Shown here piece by piece: positions 1 through 8,329 of a stretch of 41,731 nt of DNA. Source of the stretch: JAPHSX01 sp039714395 (GTDB lineage Bacteria > Pseudomonadota > Gammaproteobacteria > Thiohalomonadales > Thiohalomonadaceae). The translations under genes were made by a program, and so were the position numbers. The notes under the pieces are model-generated. The model ran no database searches, had not been told where the DNA came from, and was given only the letters and a program-made list of their open reading frames with translations. Positions within the stretch are counted from its first letter, which is position 1. Every line of letters begins with the position of its first letter. The stretch spans positions 1 through 41,731 of the forward strand of contig JBDLJH010000023.1 in assembly GCA_039714395.1 (NCBI GenBank), written 5' to 3'.

Positions 1-392
1 TCCCCCACATCTCTTGTTTGACCCCATCCGATTTTTGACTGCGCAAGAGCATCTCATTGCGCAATTGACGGCGCTTCAGAACGTAACGGCTCCTCCCCCA
101 GGCGTGCTCGAGCCTGAGCCAGGGCGCTGGTGGCAACAAAGGGTTTATCCGCCTCAGGCAGGGCCAGGTCCAGTTTGTCACACACATCCCCTATCGAGCG
201 GTCGCGGTAAAGAGCGATCCCCAGCACCAGCCAAACCACTTGCTCCGCGGGTAGGCGACGACGGCGCAGACTGACCGTACCGGTCTTCTTAAGGGCCTCC
301 TCAATCCAGTCGGCGGGGATATCGCGCTGGAAAGTACTAAGGGTTTCAGGCGACCATTCGGCGGTGCTTTGAAGTTCTTCGGCAAAAGACAT
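1..392 (-). pseudogene. IS4-family transposase remnant, internally deleted
   Basis: The intact start (ATG at 392) encodes an N-terminal domain typical of IS4-family transposases, with a basic LRRRRLPAEQVVWLVLG segment, an RSIGDVCDKL segment and a SALAQARARLGEEPL segment. After about 100 residues the frame ends at a stop at 54-56. In a neighbouring frame, positions 55 to 1 read EMLLRSQKSDGVKQEMWG, which resembles the far C-terminal region of the same transposases. The central catalytic part is therefore missing and the two ends are joined out of frame. The gene runs off the window. This is a non-functional remnant; the family assignment rests on recognised motifs only. Confidence 0.7.
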
Positions 393-404
393 AAAAAAAA
401 TCCG

Positions 405-428
405 GCTCTGTGAATAACAGAGTCGGAT
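405..428. repeat. Hairpin upstream of transposase start
   Basis: CCGGCTCTG and CAGAGTCGG form an almost perfect inverted repeat around TGAATAA, just upstream of the transposase ATG. Minus-strand transcripts entering the element would form this hairpin and then run into a T-rich stretch (AAAAAAA on the plus strand at 394-400). It may be the transcription-blocking hairpin often found at IS ends. The IS terminus itself probably lies near 430-465, where TTAAGGCCTTCCCCTTAA occurs on the minus strand, but no matching right end is in the window. Confidence 0.45.
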
Positions 429-533
429 TCTGATCCCATTTCAGCTTAAGGGGAAGGCCTTAACTGATCGGTCTTGTCCGAATGGAAGCCTTTTTTCGTA
501 GGGTACTTATAGCTCTCAATCCCCGATAGGGGC

Positions 534-1286
534 TTACTGTGCGTTGAACTGCCGGCCTTGTACGCCCTTGCTATCGGGGCCCAGCAGATAGAGGTAAGTG
601 GCAAGAATCTCGTCCGGGCGCGGCAGGGTGTTGGGGTCTTCGCCGGGGTAGGCGTGGGCGCGCATGCTGGTACGTGTGGCACCAGGGTTGATGCTATTGG
701 CACGTACGCAGGTATTGCTCTCCAGCTCGTCAGCGAGGATCTGCATCATGTTCTCGTTGGCAGCCTTGGAGATGGCGTAGGCCCCCCAATAGGCGCGGCC
801 CTGACGACCGACGCTGGAGCTGGTGAATAGCACTGAGGCATCTTCAGACTTTTTCAGCAACTCAAGGCAGGCATGGGTGATAAGGAAGGGGGCGTTAAGG
901 TTGACCTGCATCACCTTCGACCACAGTTCGATGTCGTACTGGCCCAACGGGGTGAGGGTACCAAGTAGTGAGGCGTTGTGTAGTAGGCCATCAAGACGTC
1001 CAAATTCAGTTTCAATGGTAGTGGCCAGATCTTCGTAGTCTTTGGGGGCGGCCCCTTCCAGGTTCATCGGGTAGATTGCAGCCTGTGGGTGTCCCGCCTC
1101 TTCAATCGCGTCGTAAACCGCCTCTAGCTTGCGGGTGGTTCGGCCCAGCAGAATAACGGTGGCACCGTGGGCGGCGCAGGCCCTGGCGGCGGCGGCACCG
1201 ATGCCGTCACCGGCACCGGTGATAAGGATGATGCGACCGGCAAGCAGGTCGGGGCTGGCCTGGTAATCTTTCATGGTCTCTGGCAT
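534..1286 (-). CDS. yciK: YciK-type short-chain dehydrogenase/reductase
   Basis: A 250-residue SDR oxidoreductase. The cofactor motif TGAGDGIG is at residues 23-30, an NAS motif at 104-106, the catalytic serine near 157 in TSSSVGRQGRA, and the YxxxK pair at Tyr170 and Lys174. The SSSVGRQGRAxWGAYA segment and the NPGATRTSMRA segment are characteristic of YciK. The substrate of this family is unknown. In gammaproteobacteria yciK commonly follows ubiG and gph; here the same strand order is kept, but hpnCDE sits between gph and yciK. A second in-frame ATG at 1274 (MKDYQ) is a reasonable alternative start and matches the usual family N-terminus better. Confidence 0.9.
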   Translation of the reverse strand: MPETMKDYQASPDLLAGRIILITGAGDGIGAAAARACAAHGATVILLGRTTRKLEAVYDAIEEAGHPQAAIYPMNLEGAAPKDYEDLATTIETEFGRLDGLLHNASLLGTLTPLGQYDIELWSKVMQVNLNAPFLITHACLELLKKSEDASVLFTSSSVGRQGRAYWGAYAISKAANENMMQILADELESNTCVRANSINPGATRTSMRAHAYPGEDPNTLPRPDEILATYLYLLGPDSKGVQGRQFNAQ

Positions 1287-1317
1287 GACGTAGCTCGTTC
1301 TCTCAAATGAATTTCAA

Positions 1318-2634
1318 TTAGTGCCGCTGCTCGATGATGCGGTGAGCACATTCTACACCACTGCGTACCGCCCCTTCGAGGGTTGCGGGGTAACTGGTGT
1401 CGGTATAGTCACCTGCCAGCCATAATCCCTTAACCGGCGTGGTGTTGGAGGGGCGTTGCGCCTCAATCCCGACATGGCACTCGAAAGTGGCGCGTTTCTC
1501 ATTAATTACACGACTGTCGAGTGGCTGCGGCCAGTGTGGAAACTGTCGGTTTATCTCCTGCAACACATGGCTTGTCAGGGTGTTGCTGTCCCACGCCTGA
1601 TGTTCACCCTCGGCACTGATCACCACGGCGATAAGGCCGGGCTGGCCACAGTGGCGGCGATCAAAGAGCCATTGAGTGAGGGTGCCGCTCATGCCCAGCA
1701 TTGGCTCTTCGAGTTGATGGGCTGCCGGGTACTGAAGGTAGATGGTGGTGATGGGCTGGTTGCCAAGGGCACTGAGCTGCTCCCTGATCGAGTTAAGTGC
1801 GATGTGTCCACTTAGTAGTCGTTCGGCGGCGTGGGGGGCGGTAGCAATGATGGCATCATGGCAGGGAATACGTTTGTTTGAAATGGTTATCGCTTCAAGT
1901 TGATCTTCCACAATATGGAGCGCCTCGCCACGTTGGCGTAATTGCACATGGTTGTTGCTCCGTTGTAGAAAAGTTGCAGCTCTCTGTGGGAATAGATCGC
2001 CCAATGGCTCTTTGGGAATTAACAGATCGGCATCATGACGATGTTGAGTGAAGCTGTCGCGCAGTACCCGCAGGAAGACCTGTGCCGAGGCCTTATCGAT
2101 AGGTGTGTTTAGGGTGGCAATGCAGAGTGGCTCCCAGAAACGGCGAACTATAATATCGCCCTGCCTGTGTTGTTGTAGTAGTTCGGCGACACTGATGTCG
2201 TTAACGAGAGTAAACTTGCTCAGCATCAATTGCAGGCTCATGAGAAGGGCACGCAGGCGCTCACCCATACTCAATCCGCGGGCGGTGAGTTGTGCCCATG
2301 CCAGGTGTAGCGGTGCAGGCAGGGCTGGTGGCTGTATGAGGAGTGTCTCATTCCCTTCCACAACCTTTAGGCACAGCTGGGTGCGTAACAGAACCTCAGA
2401 CTCTTCAACCCCTATCATCGTTAGCAGTCGTAGGATTTCACGATAGGCACCAATGAGCAGGTGCTGACCGTTATCGACGCTAAAATCACCAAAAGGGGCG
2501 TTGCGTGCGCGTCCCCCCAGTTGCGGGGCGGATTCGTAGAGGCTAACCGGTATGTTGTGGGCATCAAGCTCCAGTGCTGCCGCCAGTCCGGCCCAGCCAC
2601 CGCCGATGATCACTACGTCATTGTGCTGGGTCAT
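1318..2634 (-). CDS. hpnE: Hydroxysqualene dehydroxylase HpnE
   Basis: A 438-residue FAD-dependent amine-oxidase-like protein. It opens with a dinucleotide-binding motif IIGGGWAGLAAALEL (residues 9-23), followed by the acidic residue Glu34 that ends the Rossmann fold and LGGRARN at 39-45. The C-terminal FAD signature is GLWLAGDYTDTSYPATLEGA. HpnE reduces hydroxysqualene to squalene, the last step of the bacterial HpnCDE route from farnesyl diphosphate. It overlaps the end of hpnD by 4 bases (ATGA), so the two are translationally coupled. Assignment is strong from the adjacency of hpnD and hpnC. No squalene-hopene cyclase is in the window, so the final product cannot be told. Confidence 0.92.
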   Translation of the reverse strand: MTQHNDVVIIGGGWAGLAAALELDAHNIPVSLYESAPQLGGRARNAPFGDFSVDNGQHLLIGAYREILRLLTMIGVEESEVLLRTQLCLKVVEGNETLLIQPPALPAPLHLAWAQLTARGLSMGERLRALLMSLQLMLSKFTLVNDISVAELLQQHRQGDIIVRRFWEPLCIATLNTPIDKASAQVFLRVLRDSFTQHRHDADLLIPKEPLGDLFPQRAATFLQRSNNHVQLRQRGEALHIVEDQLEAITISNKRIPCHDAIIATAPHAAERLLSGHIALNSIREQLSALGNQPITTIYLQYPAAHQLEEPMLGMSGTLTQWLFDRRHCGQPGLIAVVISAEGEHQAWDSNTLTSHVLQEINRQFPHWPQPLDSRVINEKRATFECHVGIEAQRPSNTTPVKGLWLAGDYTDTSYPATLEGAVRSGVECAHRIIEQRH

Positions 2635-3515
2635 GATTCAGCGTTGAGGACGCCGTTACGCAGGTTATGACGGTAGCGTTTTTTCTCCTGATGCAGGCAG
2701 CGCCATACCAGCCACAGTTTGCGCCAGGTAGGCAGACGCACGCGACCGAGCATTACCGGGTAGTCGCGTGCGACGATCTCACTGAGGGTAGTGCGATAGA
2801 CCGCTGACATTAGCAGCCCACTGAGTTGGCTATAACGATCAACCTCAGGCAGTTCGGCCATCGCCTTTTTGTAAAAGGACTCGGCACGCTCTGCCTGAAA
2901 GGCGAAGAGCTGTTTCATGGCATCGGTATTTCGGCGCTGCAGGATATCCTCTTCGCTGACATTAAAACGGGCCATCTCATCGGCGGGAAGGTAGATGCGA
3001 TTGCGTTCCGCATCCTCTGCCACGTCGCGCAGGATATTGGTGAGCTGAAAAGCCATGCCCAGATTATGGGCGTACTTGAGGGTGTTCCGGTCCTGAAAAC
3101 CGAAGATGGCGGCGGCCAGTAGTCCGACAACAGAGGCGGCGCGGTAGCAGTAAAGTGAGAGCTCGCTGAAGTTGGTGTAGCGGTTTTGATCCAGATCCAT
3201 CGCCATGCCGTCGATGATCTCCAGAAAGTGTTCCTCGGCCAGGTCGAATTTTTCCACCATCGGTTTGAGGGCGCGGGTCACCGGGTGTTGCGGCTCATCG
3301 TGGTAGAGCCGGGCCACCTCCTGGCGCCACCAGTCGAGCTTTTGTCGTGCCACTGACTCTTCTTTACACTCATCGACCACATCGTCCACCTCACGGCAGA
3401 AGGCGTAGAGCGCAGTAATGGCCAGGCGTTTCTGTGGGGTGAGAAAGCGGAAGCTAATGCTGAAGCTGGAACCGCTGGCAGCGGTCTTCTCTGCACAATA
3501 TTGATCTGGAGTCAT
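2631..3515 (-). CDS. hpnD: Presqualene diphosphate synthase HpnD
   Basis: A 294-residue trans-isoprenyl diphosphate synthase of the squalene/phytoene synthase family. The two Asp-rich, magnesium-binding motifs are present: Asp44, Asp45 and Asp48 in EVDDVVDE, and Asp164 and Asp168 in NILRDVAEDAERNRIYLP. HpnD condenses two farnesyl diphosphates to presqualene diphosphate. SSFSISFRFL at the N-terminus is typical of the HpnD branch rather than HpnC. It precedes hpnE with a 4-base overlap and is divergent from cysC, with an 86-bp shared promoter region. Confidence 0.93.
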   Translation of the reverse strand: MTPDQYCAEKTAASGSSFSISFRFLTPQKRLAITALYAFCREVDDVVDECKEESVARQKLDWWRQEVARLYHDEPQHPVTRALKPMVEKFDLAEEHFLEIIDGMAMDLDQNRYTNFSELSLYCYRAASVVGLLAAAIFGFQDRNTLKYAHNLGMAFQLTNILRDVAEDAERNRIYLPADEMARFNVSEEDILQRRNTDAMKQLFAFQAERAESFYKKAMAELPEVDRYSQLSGLLMSAVYRTTLSEIVARDYPVMLGRVRLPTWRKLWLVWRCLHQEKKRYRHNLRNGVLNAES

Positions 3516-3601
3516 GGAGTGGCTTGGATGCTATGTTTTAGGTAGTGCTAAAGGTATCATAACGGGCTTTGGTTTTGACCCGTAAAATAAGGTTTGAGTA
3601 G

Positions 3602-4222
3602 ATGGCAGGGAATAGCAGTAATGTGGTGTGGCACCACGCTACGGTAACTCGTCAGCGTCGCGAGGAGATGAATGCCCACAAGAGCGTGATTCTCTGGTTT
3701 ACCGGCCTCTCCGGTGCGGGTAAATCGACATTGGCGCATGCGGTGGAGGAGACTCTTCACCAGAGCGGTTGTCGCACCTTTGTCTTTGATGGTGACAATG
3801 TGCGCCATGGCCTTTGTGGTGACCTTAGCTTTTCCATTGATGATCGCACGGAGAATATCCGCCGTATCGGAGAGATGGCCAAACTGTTTCTTGAGGCAGG
3901 GGTGATCTCATTGACCGCTTTTATCTCACCGATGCGTGAGGACCGTCAGCGGGTGCGCTCGCTGGTTCCCCATGGTGACTTTATCGAGGTCTACTGTCGT
4001 TGCGGTATTGAGACCTGCGAGTCGCGTGATGTGAAGGGGCTCTATCAAAAAGCGCGCGCCGGCGAGATCAAGGAGTTTACCGGCATCTCTTCCCCCTATG
4101 AGGAGCCACAGAAGGCGGAAATTGTGGTGGATACCGATAAATCCTCGCTGGAGGATAGTGTGGCACAGGTGATCGCTTATCTGTGCGAGCGGGGCATCGT
4201 CCCTGAGGGATGTGGCAGCTAA
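3602..4222 (+). CDS. cysC: Adenylylsulfate kinase (APS kinase)
   Basis: A 206-residue APS kinase that phosphorylates adenylylsulfate to PAPS. Visible motifs are the P-loop GLSGAGKST (35-43), FDGDNVRHGL (62-71), the AFISPMREDR segment (106-115) and KGLYQKARAGEIKEFTGI (145-162). The N-terminal NVVWHHATVTRQRR matches the usual CysC N-terminus, which supports the start at 3602; an AAGG lies 10 bases upstream. The gene is on the opposite strand to its neighbours, between hpnD and hpnC, and its stop overlaps that of hpnC tail to tail by a few bases. No cysDN is nearby, so assimilatory partners must lie elsewhere. Confidence 0.95.
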   Translation: MAGNSSNVVWHHATVTRQRREEMNAHKSVILWFTGLSGAGKSTLAHAVEETLHQSGCRTFVFDGDNVRHGLCGDLSFSIDDRTENIRRIGEMAKLFLEAGVISLTAFISPMREDRQRVRSLVPHGDFIEVYCRCGIETCESRDVKGLYQKARAGEIKEFTGISSPYEEPQKAEIVVDTDKSSLEDSVAQVIAYLCERGIVPEGCGS

Positions 4223-5067
4223 AACGCCCGCCATACTGCACGAAGCCAGTCGTTTTTGCCTAGACGCGGTCGGGTGAAGGGGTCTTCTGCACACTGTTCC
4301 AGGCGTTCAATAATGGCGAATCCCCCCTGAATAATCAGGCGTATCTCCAGGCCGAAACGCCCCCTTAGCTTTTCCCCCAGCGGTGCACCCTGTTGCATCA
4401 TCTCGCGTGCCCGCGACACCTGAAAACGAAACAGCTCCACCATCTCCGTTTCTCTACTGTTTATGGCAAAGTGTTCGCTGCCGACACCATGGCGGCGCAT
4501 CTCATCCTCGGGAATATAGATGCGTTCGTTTTCGTTGAAGTCCTGTGCCAGATCCTGATAGAAGTTGATTAGTTGCAGGGCGCTACAAACCTTGTCAGAG
4601 AGTTGCAGGTTTTCCTCGGAGTTGTTGTCGCTTAGGTGCAGTAGTAGACGACCGACCGGATTGGCGGAGCGGCGGCAGTAGTCGAGTAGTTCGCTAAAAT
4701 CGGCATAACGTTTTTTTGTGACATCCTGGGCGAAGGCGGAGAGCAGGTCGTGAAACAGTTGTAGCGGCAAGTTGTGCTGTGCAACGACCTCGGCCAGGGC
4801 GATAAAGACCGGATCGTCCGCCTCCTCGCCACGTTCAAGCTGTTGCAACTTTTCGCTATAGCCGTTGAGAAGCGCTAGTCGCTGTTCTTCGTTGTACTGA
4901 CCCTCATCGGCAAAGTCGTCGGCATTGCGGGCAAAGGCGTAGATCACAGCAATGGGACGGCGCAGGGCGCGTGGCAACAGCCAGGAGGCGACAGGAAAGT
5001 TTTCGTAGTGGGAGCGGGCCAACTGCTCGCAGTGTTGGTAGGCAGACTCAATGCTGTGCGCGTTCAT
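4219..5067 (-). CDS. hpnC: Hydroxysqualene synthase HpnC
   Basis: A 282-residue squalene/phytoene synthase family protein, paralogous to hpnD. Asp-rich motif one is ARNADDFADE (Asp50, Asp51, Asp54) and motif two is NFYQDLAQDF (Asp172, Asp176). The N-terminal HYENFPVASWLLP and the YCRRSANPVGRLLL segment are typical of HpnC. HpnC converts presqualene diphosphate to hydroxysqualene, feeding HpnE. It is separated from hpnDE by the oppositely oriented cysC, so it needs its own promoter; the 49-bp gap to the divergent gene at 5117 must hold it. Confidence 0.92.
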   Translation of the reverse strand: MNAHSIESAYQHCEQLARSHYENFPVASWLLPRALRRPIAVIYAFARNADDFADEGQYNEEQRLALLNGYSEKLQQLERGEEADDPVFIALAEVVAQHNLPLQLFHDLLSAFAQDVTKKRYADFSELLDYCRRSANPVGRLLLHLSDNNSEENLQLSDKVCSALQLINFYQDLAQDFNENERIYIPEDEMRRHGVGSEHFAINSRETEMVELFRFQVSRAREMMQQGAPLGEKLRGRFGLEIRLIIQGGFAIIERLEQCAEDPFTRPRLGKNDWLRAVWRAF

Positions 5068-5116
5068 CGGGCTTGTGCTAACTTCTTAGTAGGGTTAAGG
5101 ACATTAGGGATTTGTC

Positions 5117-5320
5117 ATGAAAAAGTTTTTCTACCTTATCATCATTTTTCTCGTGGTTGGTATCTGGCTGGGGCTTAACTTCGCCAATAACCAGCCCTTC
5201 TTCAGCGACCCGTTTGCCGATAAAGAGGTTCGGGAAAATGCGTCGGAGAAGGTTGAGTCCTTAACCCGTGATGCCAAGGATGCGATGGGGCGCAGCCTTG
5301 ACAAGGCACTAGGCGACTAG
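5117..5320 (+). CDS. Small single-pass membrane protein, unknown function
   Basis: A 67-residue protein starting MKKFFYLIIIFLVVGIWLG, which forms one N-terminal hydrophobic helix (about residues 4-22), followed by a charged, probably helical tail rich in Glu, Lys and Asp. An AGGGA Shine-Dalgarno sequence lies just upstream. The hydrophobic stretch has no clear cleavage site, so it is more likely an anchor than a signal peptide. It ends 3 bases before the convergent gph stop. I do not recognise the family. Confidence 0.6.
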   Translation: MKKFFYLIIIFLVVGIWLGLNFANNQPFFSDPFADKEVRENASEKVESLTRDAKDAMGRSLDKALGD

Positions 5321-5323
5321 GGT

Positions 5324-5977
5324 CTAGAGCCACTTCTCTATGGCTGCGGCGCTCTCCACCATACCATCTGCCTGCCACTGTGCGGGCCTGTCGTTGTTAC
5401 CGATATAGCCGAACAGCGCCACCAGAGTTTGCATCCCGGCGTTGCGCCCTGCTTCAATATCACGCTCTGCATCCCCTACATAGAGACACTCTGCCGCCGT
5501 ACTGCCTGCCTGCTCACAGGCCAGTAGCATTGGGGCAGGATGGGGCTTTCGCTGCTCCAGCGTATCGCCGCTGACGATGGTGGCGGCGCGATCTTTCAAC
5601 GACAGCCCTTCTAGCAGCGGTTCGGTGAGCCAGGTGGGCTTGTTGGTAACCACGCCCCAGTTCAGGCCCTGTGCCTCAATGGTATTGAGCAGACTATCCA
5701 TGCCCTCGAACAGGGTGGTGTCACGTACGATGTGTTCCCGGTAGATGGTGAGCAGGCGCTGGCGCAGCGCGTCGAATTGCGGTGCACCTTCATCGATATT
5801 GAAGCCAAGTTTTATCAGGGCGATACCGCCGTGGGAGACCACCGGGCGGATTTTATCGAAGGACAGGGGCTCGCATCCCTGCTCACGCAATACCTCGTTG
5901 AGGGCGAAGGCGAGATCCGGGGCGGTGTCGGCGAGGGTGCCGTCCAGGTCGAACAGCACGGTGCGGATGAGGCTCAT
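5324..5977 (-). CDS. gph: Phosphoglycolate phosphatase
   Basis: A 217-residue HAD-superfamily phosphatase. Motif I is FDLDGTLADTAPDL with nucleophile Asp10 and acid/base Asp12, motif II is the Thr in GVVTNKP, the conserved Lys is in KPHPAP, and motif III is YVGDAERDIEAG. Gph removes phosphate from 2-phosphoglycolate, formed in DNA repair and by Rubisco oxygenation. The ATG at 5977 is chosen over a TTG one codon upstream. It follows ubiG by 3 bases, an operon order conserved in gammaproteobacteria. Confidence 0.95.
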   Translation of the reverse strand: MSLIRTVLFDLDGTLADTAPDLAFALNEVLREQGCEPLSFDKIRPVVSHGGIALIKLGFNIDEGAPQFDALRQRLLTIYREHIVRDTTLFEGMDSLLNTIEAQGLNWGVVTNKPTWLTEPLLEGLSLKDRAATIVSGDTLEQRKPHPAPMLLACEQAGSTAAECLYVGDAERDIEAGRNAGMQTLVALFGYIGNNDRPAQWQADGMVESAAAIEKWL

Positions 5978-5980
5978 CAA

Positions 5981-6697
5981 TTAGTCGGTGGTAGGGCGGG
6001 TGCAGTGAGCCAGGTAGTTCACATCGAGGTCGCGTCCCAGGCTGTATTGCTGACTGAAGGGATTGTAGACCATGCCGGTCAGCTCATTGAGTTCCAGCCC
6101 AGCGCTGCGGGTCCAGCCTTCCATTTCGGAGGGACGAATGAATTTGCTAAAGTCGTGGGTTCCCTTGGGGAGCATGCGCAGCAGGTATTCGGCACCAACG
6201 ATGGCGAAGAGATAGGCCTTTGGGTTGCGGTTAATGGTGGAGAAGAAGAGCTGTCCGCCCGGTTTAACCAGTGCGGCGCAGGCGGCAATGACTGAGCCCG
6301 GGTCAGGCACGTGCTCGAGCATCTCCATGCAGGTGACCACATCGAATTGCCCGGGCATCTCGGCGGCCAGTGCCTCGGCGGTGATCTGGCGATACTCCAG
6401 CTCGATACCGCTCTCCAGCATGTGAAGTTTGGCCACTTCCAGCGGGGCCTCACCCATATCGATGCCGGTTACCTCAGCCCCACGTAGCGCCATGCTCTCG
6501 GCCAGGATACCACCGCCACAGCCCACATCCAGTACCCTCTTGCCGCTAATGGAGGAGCGTTGGTCGATATAGTCGAGGCGCAGCGGGTTGATCTCGTGTA
6601 GCGGTTTGAATTCACTCTGTGGATCCCACCAGCGTGAGGCAAGTTCCTCGAATTTGCTGATTTCAGCGTGGTCGACATTGTGGTTGGCTGCATTCAT
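5981..6697 (-). CDS. ubiG: Ubiquinone biosynthesis O-methyltransferase
   Basis: A 238-residue class I SAM-dependent methyltransferase. The SAM-binding motif VLDVGCGGGILAESMA begins near residue 55, and CMEMLEHVPDP and KPGGQLFFSTINRN are the usual UbiG motifs II and III. UbiG carries out both O-methylations in ubiquinone synthesis. The N-terminal FEELASRWWDP is typical of the family. It sits between the amidohydrolase and gph in what looks like one minus-strand transcription unit (gap of 12 bases upstream, 3 downstream). Confidence 0.97.
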   Translation of the reverse strand: MNAANHNVDHAEISKFEELASRWWDPQSEFKPLHEINPLRLDYIDQRSSISGKRVLDVGCGGGILAESMALRGAEVTGIDMGEAPLEVAKLHMLESGIELEYRQITAEALAAEMPGQFDVVTCMEMLEHVPDPGSVIAACAALVKPGGQLFFSTINRNPKAYLFAIVGAEYLLRMLPKGTHDFSKFIRPSEMEGWTRSAGLELNELTGMVYNPFSQQYSLGRDLDVNYLAHCTRPTTD

Positions 6698-6709
6698 TAC
6701 TCGTACCCG

Positions 6710-8026
6710 TTAATTCTGTGCGATCTTCTCGCGCCAGTGGCTCGCACTCTCAATAATAGCGTCCTCATCCAAAGTGGTGAGCTGGCGCTCCTTGAGCAGA
6801 TGGCGCCCGGCAACCCAGACGTCGTTAACCTTGTCACGGCCGGTGGCGTAGACCAGCTGAGAGATGGCATGGTACAGCGGTTGGGTCTCCAGATCATCCA
6901 TCTTCACCGCCACAATGTCAGCCGCTTTGCCTACGCTGAGTGAGCCGCAGATATCATCCAGCCCAAGCGCACGGGCACTATTGATGGTTGCCATTGCCAG
7001 GGCATCGGCGGCGGGCAGGGCGCTGGCATCACCTGCCACGCCTTTGGCCAGTAGGGCGGCGGTACGCATCTCGCCGAACATGTCGAGGTCGTTATTGCTG
7101 GCGGCTCCATCGGTGCCCAGTGTCATGTTTATACCGGCATCGTTTAGCTGCTGTACCGGGCAGAAACCGCTGGCCAGCTTGAGGTTGGACTCGGGACAGT
7201 GCACAACGTTGCTGTTGGTCTCGGCGATGCGGGCAATCTCATCCTTTTCAAGCTGAGTCATGTGTACGGCCAGTAGTCGTGGCCCAAGCAGGCCAAGCTC
7301 ATCTAGCCGCGCCAGTGGACGTTTGCCATGCTGTTCCAGTGATCCGCTTATCTCCTCGGCGGTCTCGTGGATGTGTATATGGATGGGAATATCCAGCTCC
7401 TCCGCATACATCACTACCTTTTGCAGTGGTGCGTCGGAGACGGTGTAGGGGCCGTGCGGTGCAAAGGCTGCGCGTACCAGTGGTGAGTGTTTGATCTCAT
7501 CGTTAAGGGCAATACCCTTGTTGATGTACTCATCTGCATCTTGCGCCCAGGCGGTGGGAAAATCGATAACGATTAGCCCCACTACTGCACGCATCCCCGC
7601 ATGCTCTGCCTGACGCGCCACCTCATCGGGAAAGAAGTACATGTCGTTAAAACAGGTGGTACCGCCACGCAGCATCTCTGCCATCGCCAGGCGGGTGCCA
7701 TCGCGTACGAAATCGGGGCTAACCCACTGGGCCTCGGTAGGCCAGATATGGTCGTTAAGCCAGCTCATTAACGGTAAATCGTCGGCCAGACCGCGCATCA
7801 GGCTCATCGCGGCATGGGTGTGTGTATTGATCAGCCCCGGCACCAGGAGGTGACCCGAACGTTCAACCAGATGTTCTGCCTGGTATTTCTCGGATGCGTC
7901 GGCGGTAGGCAGGATATCAACGATATGCCCGTCCTGAATTGCGATGCTGTGATCGTTCAGCACCACCCCTTTGGGCTCAACGGGTATCACCCAGCTGGCA
8001 TGAATTAATGTGTCTATGTTCTTCAT
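6710..8026 (-). CDS. mtaD: TRZ/ATZ-family amidohydrolase, probable MTA/SAH deaminase
   Basis: A 438-residue metal-dependent amidohydrolase. Metal ligands are visible in the HTH motif (His69, His71 in NTHTHAAMSLMRGLADDLPL), in HIHIHETAEE, in AVHMTQL and in TLGTDGAASNNDLDM. The length and the HTHAAMSLMRG motif fit the 5-methylthioadenosine/S-adenosylhomocysteine deaminase group. Being next to ubiG, which produces S-adenosylhomocysteine, is consistent with a role in clearing that product, but this is inference. It is the first gene of the minus-strand run to gph. Confidence 0.87.
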   Translation of the reverse strand: MKNIDTLIHASWVIPVEPKGVVLNDHSIAIQDGHIVDILPTADASEKYQAEHLVERSGHLLVPGLINTHTHAAMSLMRGLADDLPLMSWLNDHIWPTEAQWVSPDFVRDGTRLAMAEMLRGGTTCFNDMYFFPDEVARQAEHAGMRAVVGLIVIDFPTAWAQDADEYINKGIALNDEIKHSPLVRAAFAPHGPYTVSDAPLQKVVMYAEELDIPIHIHIHETAEEISGSLEQHGKRPLARLDELGLLGPRLLAVHMTQLEKDEIARIAETNSNVVHCPESNLKLASGFCPVQQLNDAGINMTLGTDGAASNNDLDMFGEMRTAALLAKGVAGDASALPAADALAMATINSARALGLDDICGSLSVGKAADIVAVKMDDLETQPLYHAISQLVYATGRDKVNDVWVAGRHLLKERQLTTLDEDAIIESASHWREKIAQN

Positions 8027-8329
8027 AGTGGTTAACGATACTGTAACTTAAACTTATTGTATAAATATATTGGCTTGAGCTTATTTTATTAAATTTAGGC
8101 TTTTGATGTACTGATTGCACTGCAAGGCCTTTAATCGCGTGTGTTTGGGCCAATTTTCCAGTGTTACTGAAGTAAACGACAAATGTTGATGCTCTGGTAG
8201 AATAAAGGGCGTTATATGGTTTACCCTGAACACATCGCTATTCCCCATGCAGAAGGGTGCTGATGATATAGTGTTATTCTTAAGCACATTAGAATAAAAT
8301 TTAGAGCTTCAATTAAATGGTATATAGAC
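8027..8329. other. AT-rich intergenic region
   Basis: About 300 bp between divergent genes, clearly more AT-rich than its surroundings, with runs such as TTGTATAAATATATTGG near 8057-8073 that could provide promoter elements for the minus-strand amidohydrolase. A short minus-strand open frame at 8081-8287 has no protein-like features and I do not call it. No hairpin or RNA gene was recognised. Confidence 0.5.

Noticed and set aside
8081..8287. 68-residue minus-strand frame in the AT-rich gap
   Set aside because: No ribosome site, no protein-like composition; AT-rich sequence alone explains it.
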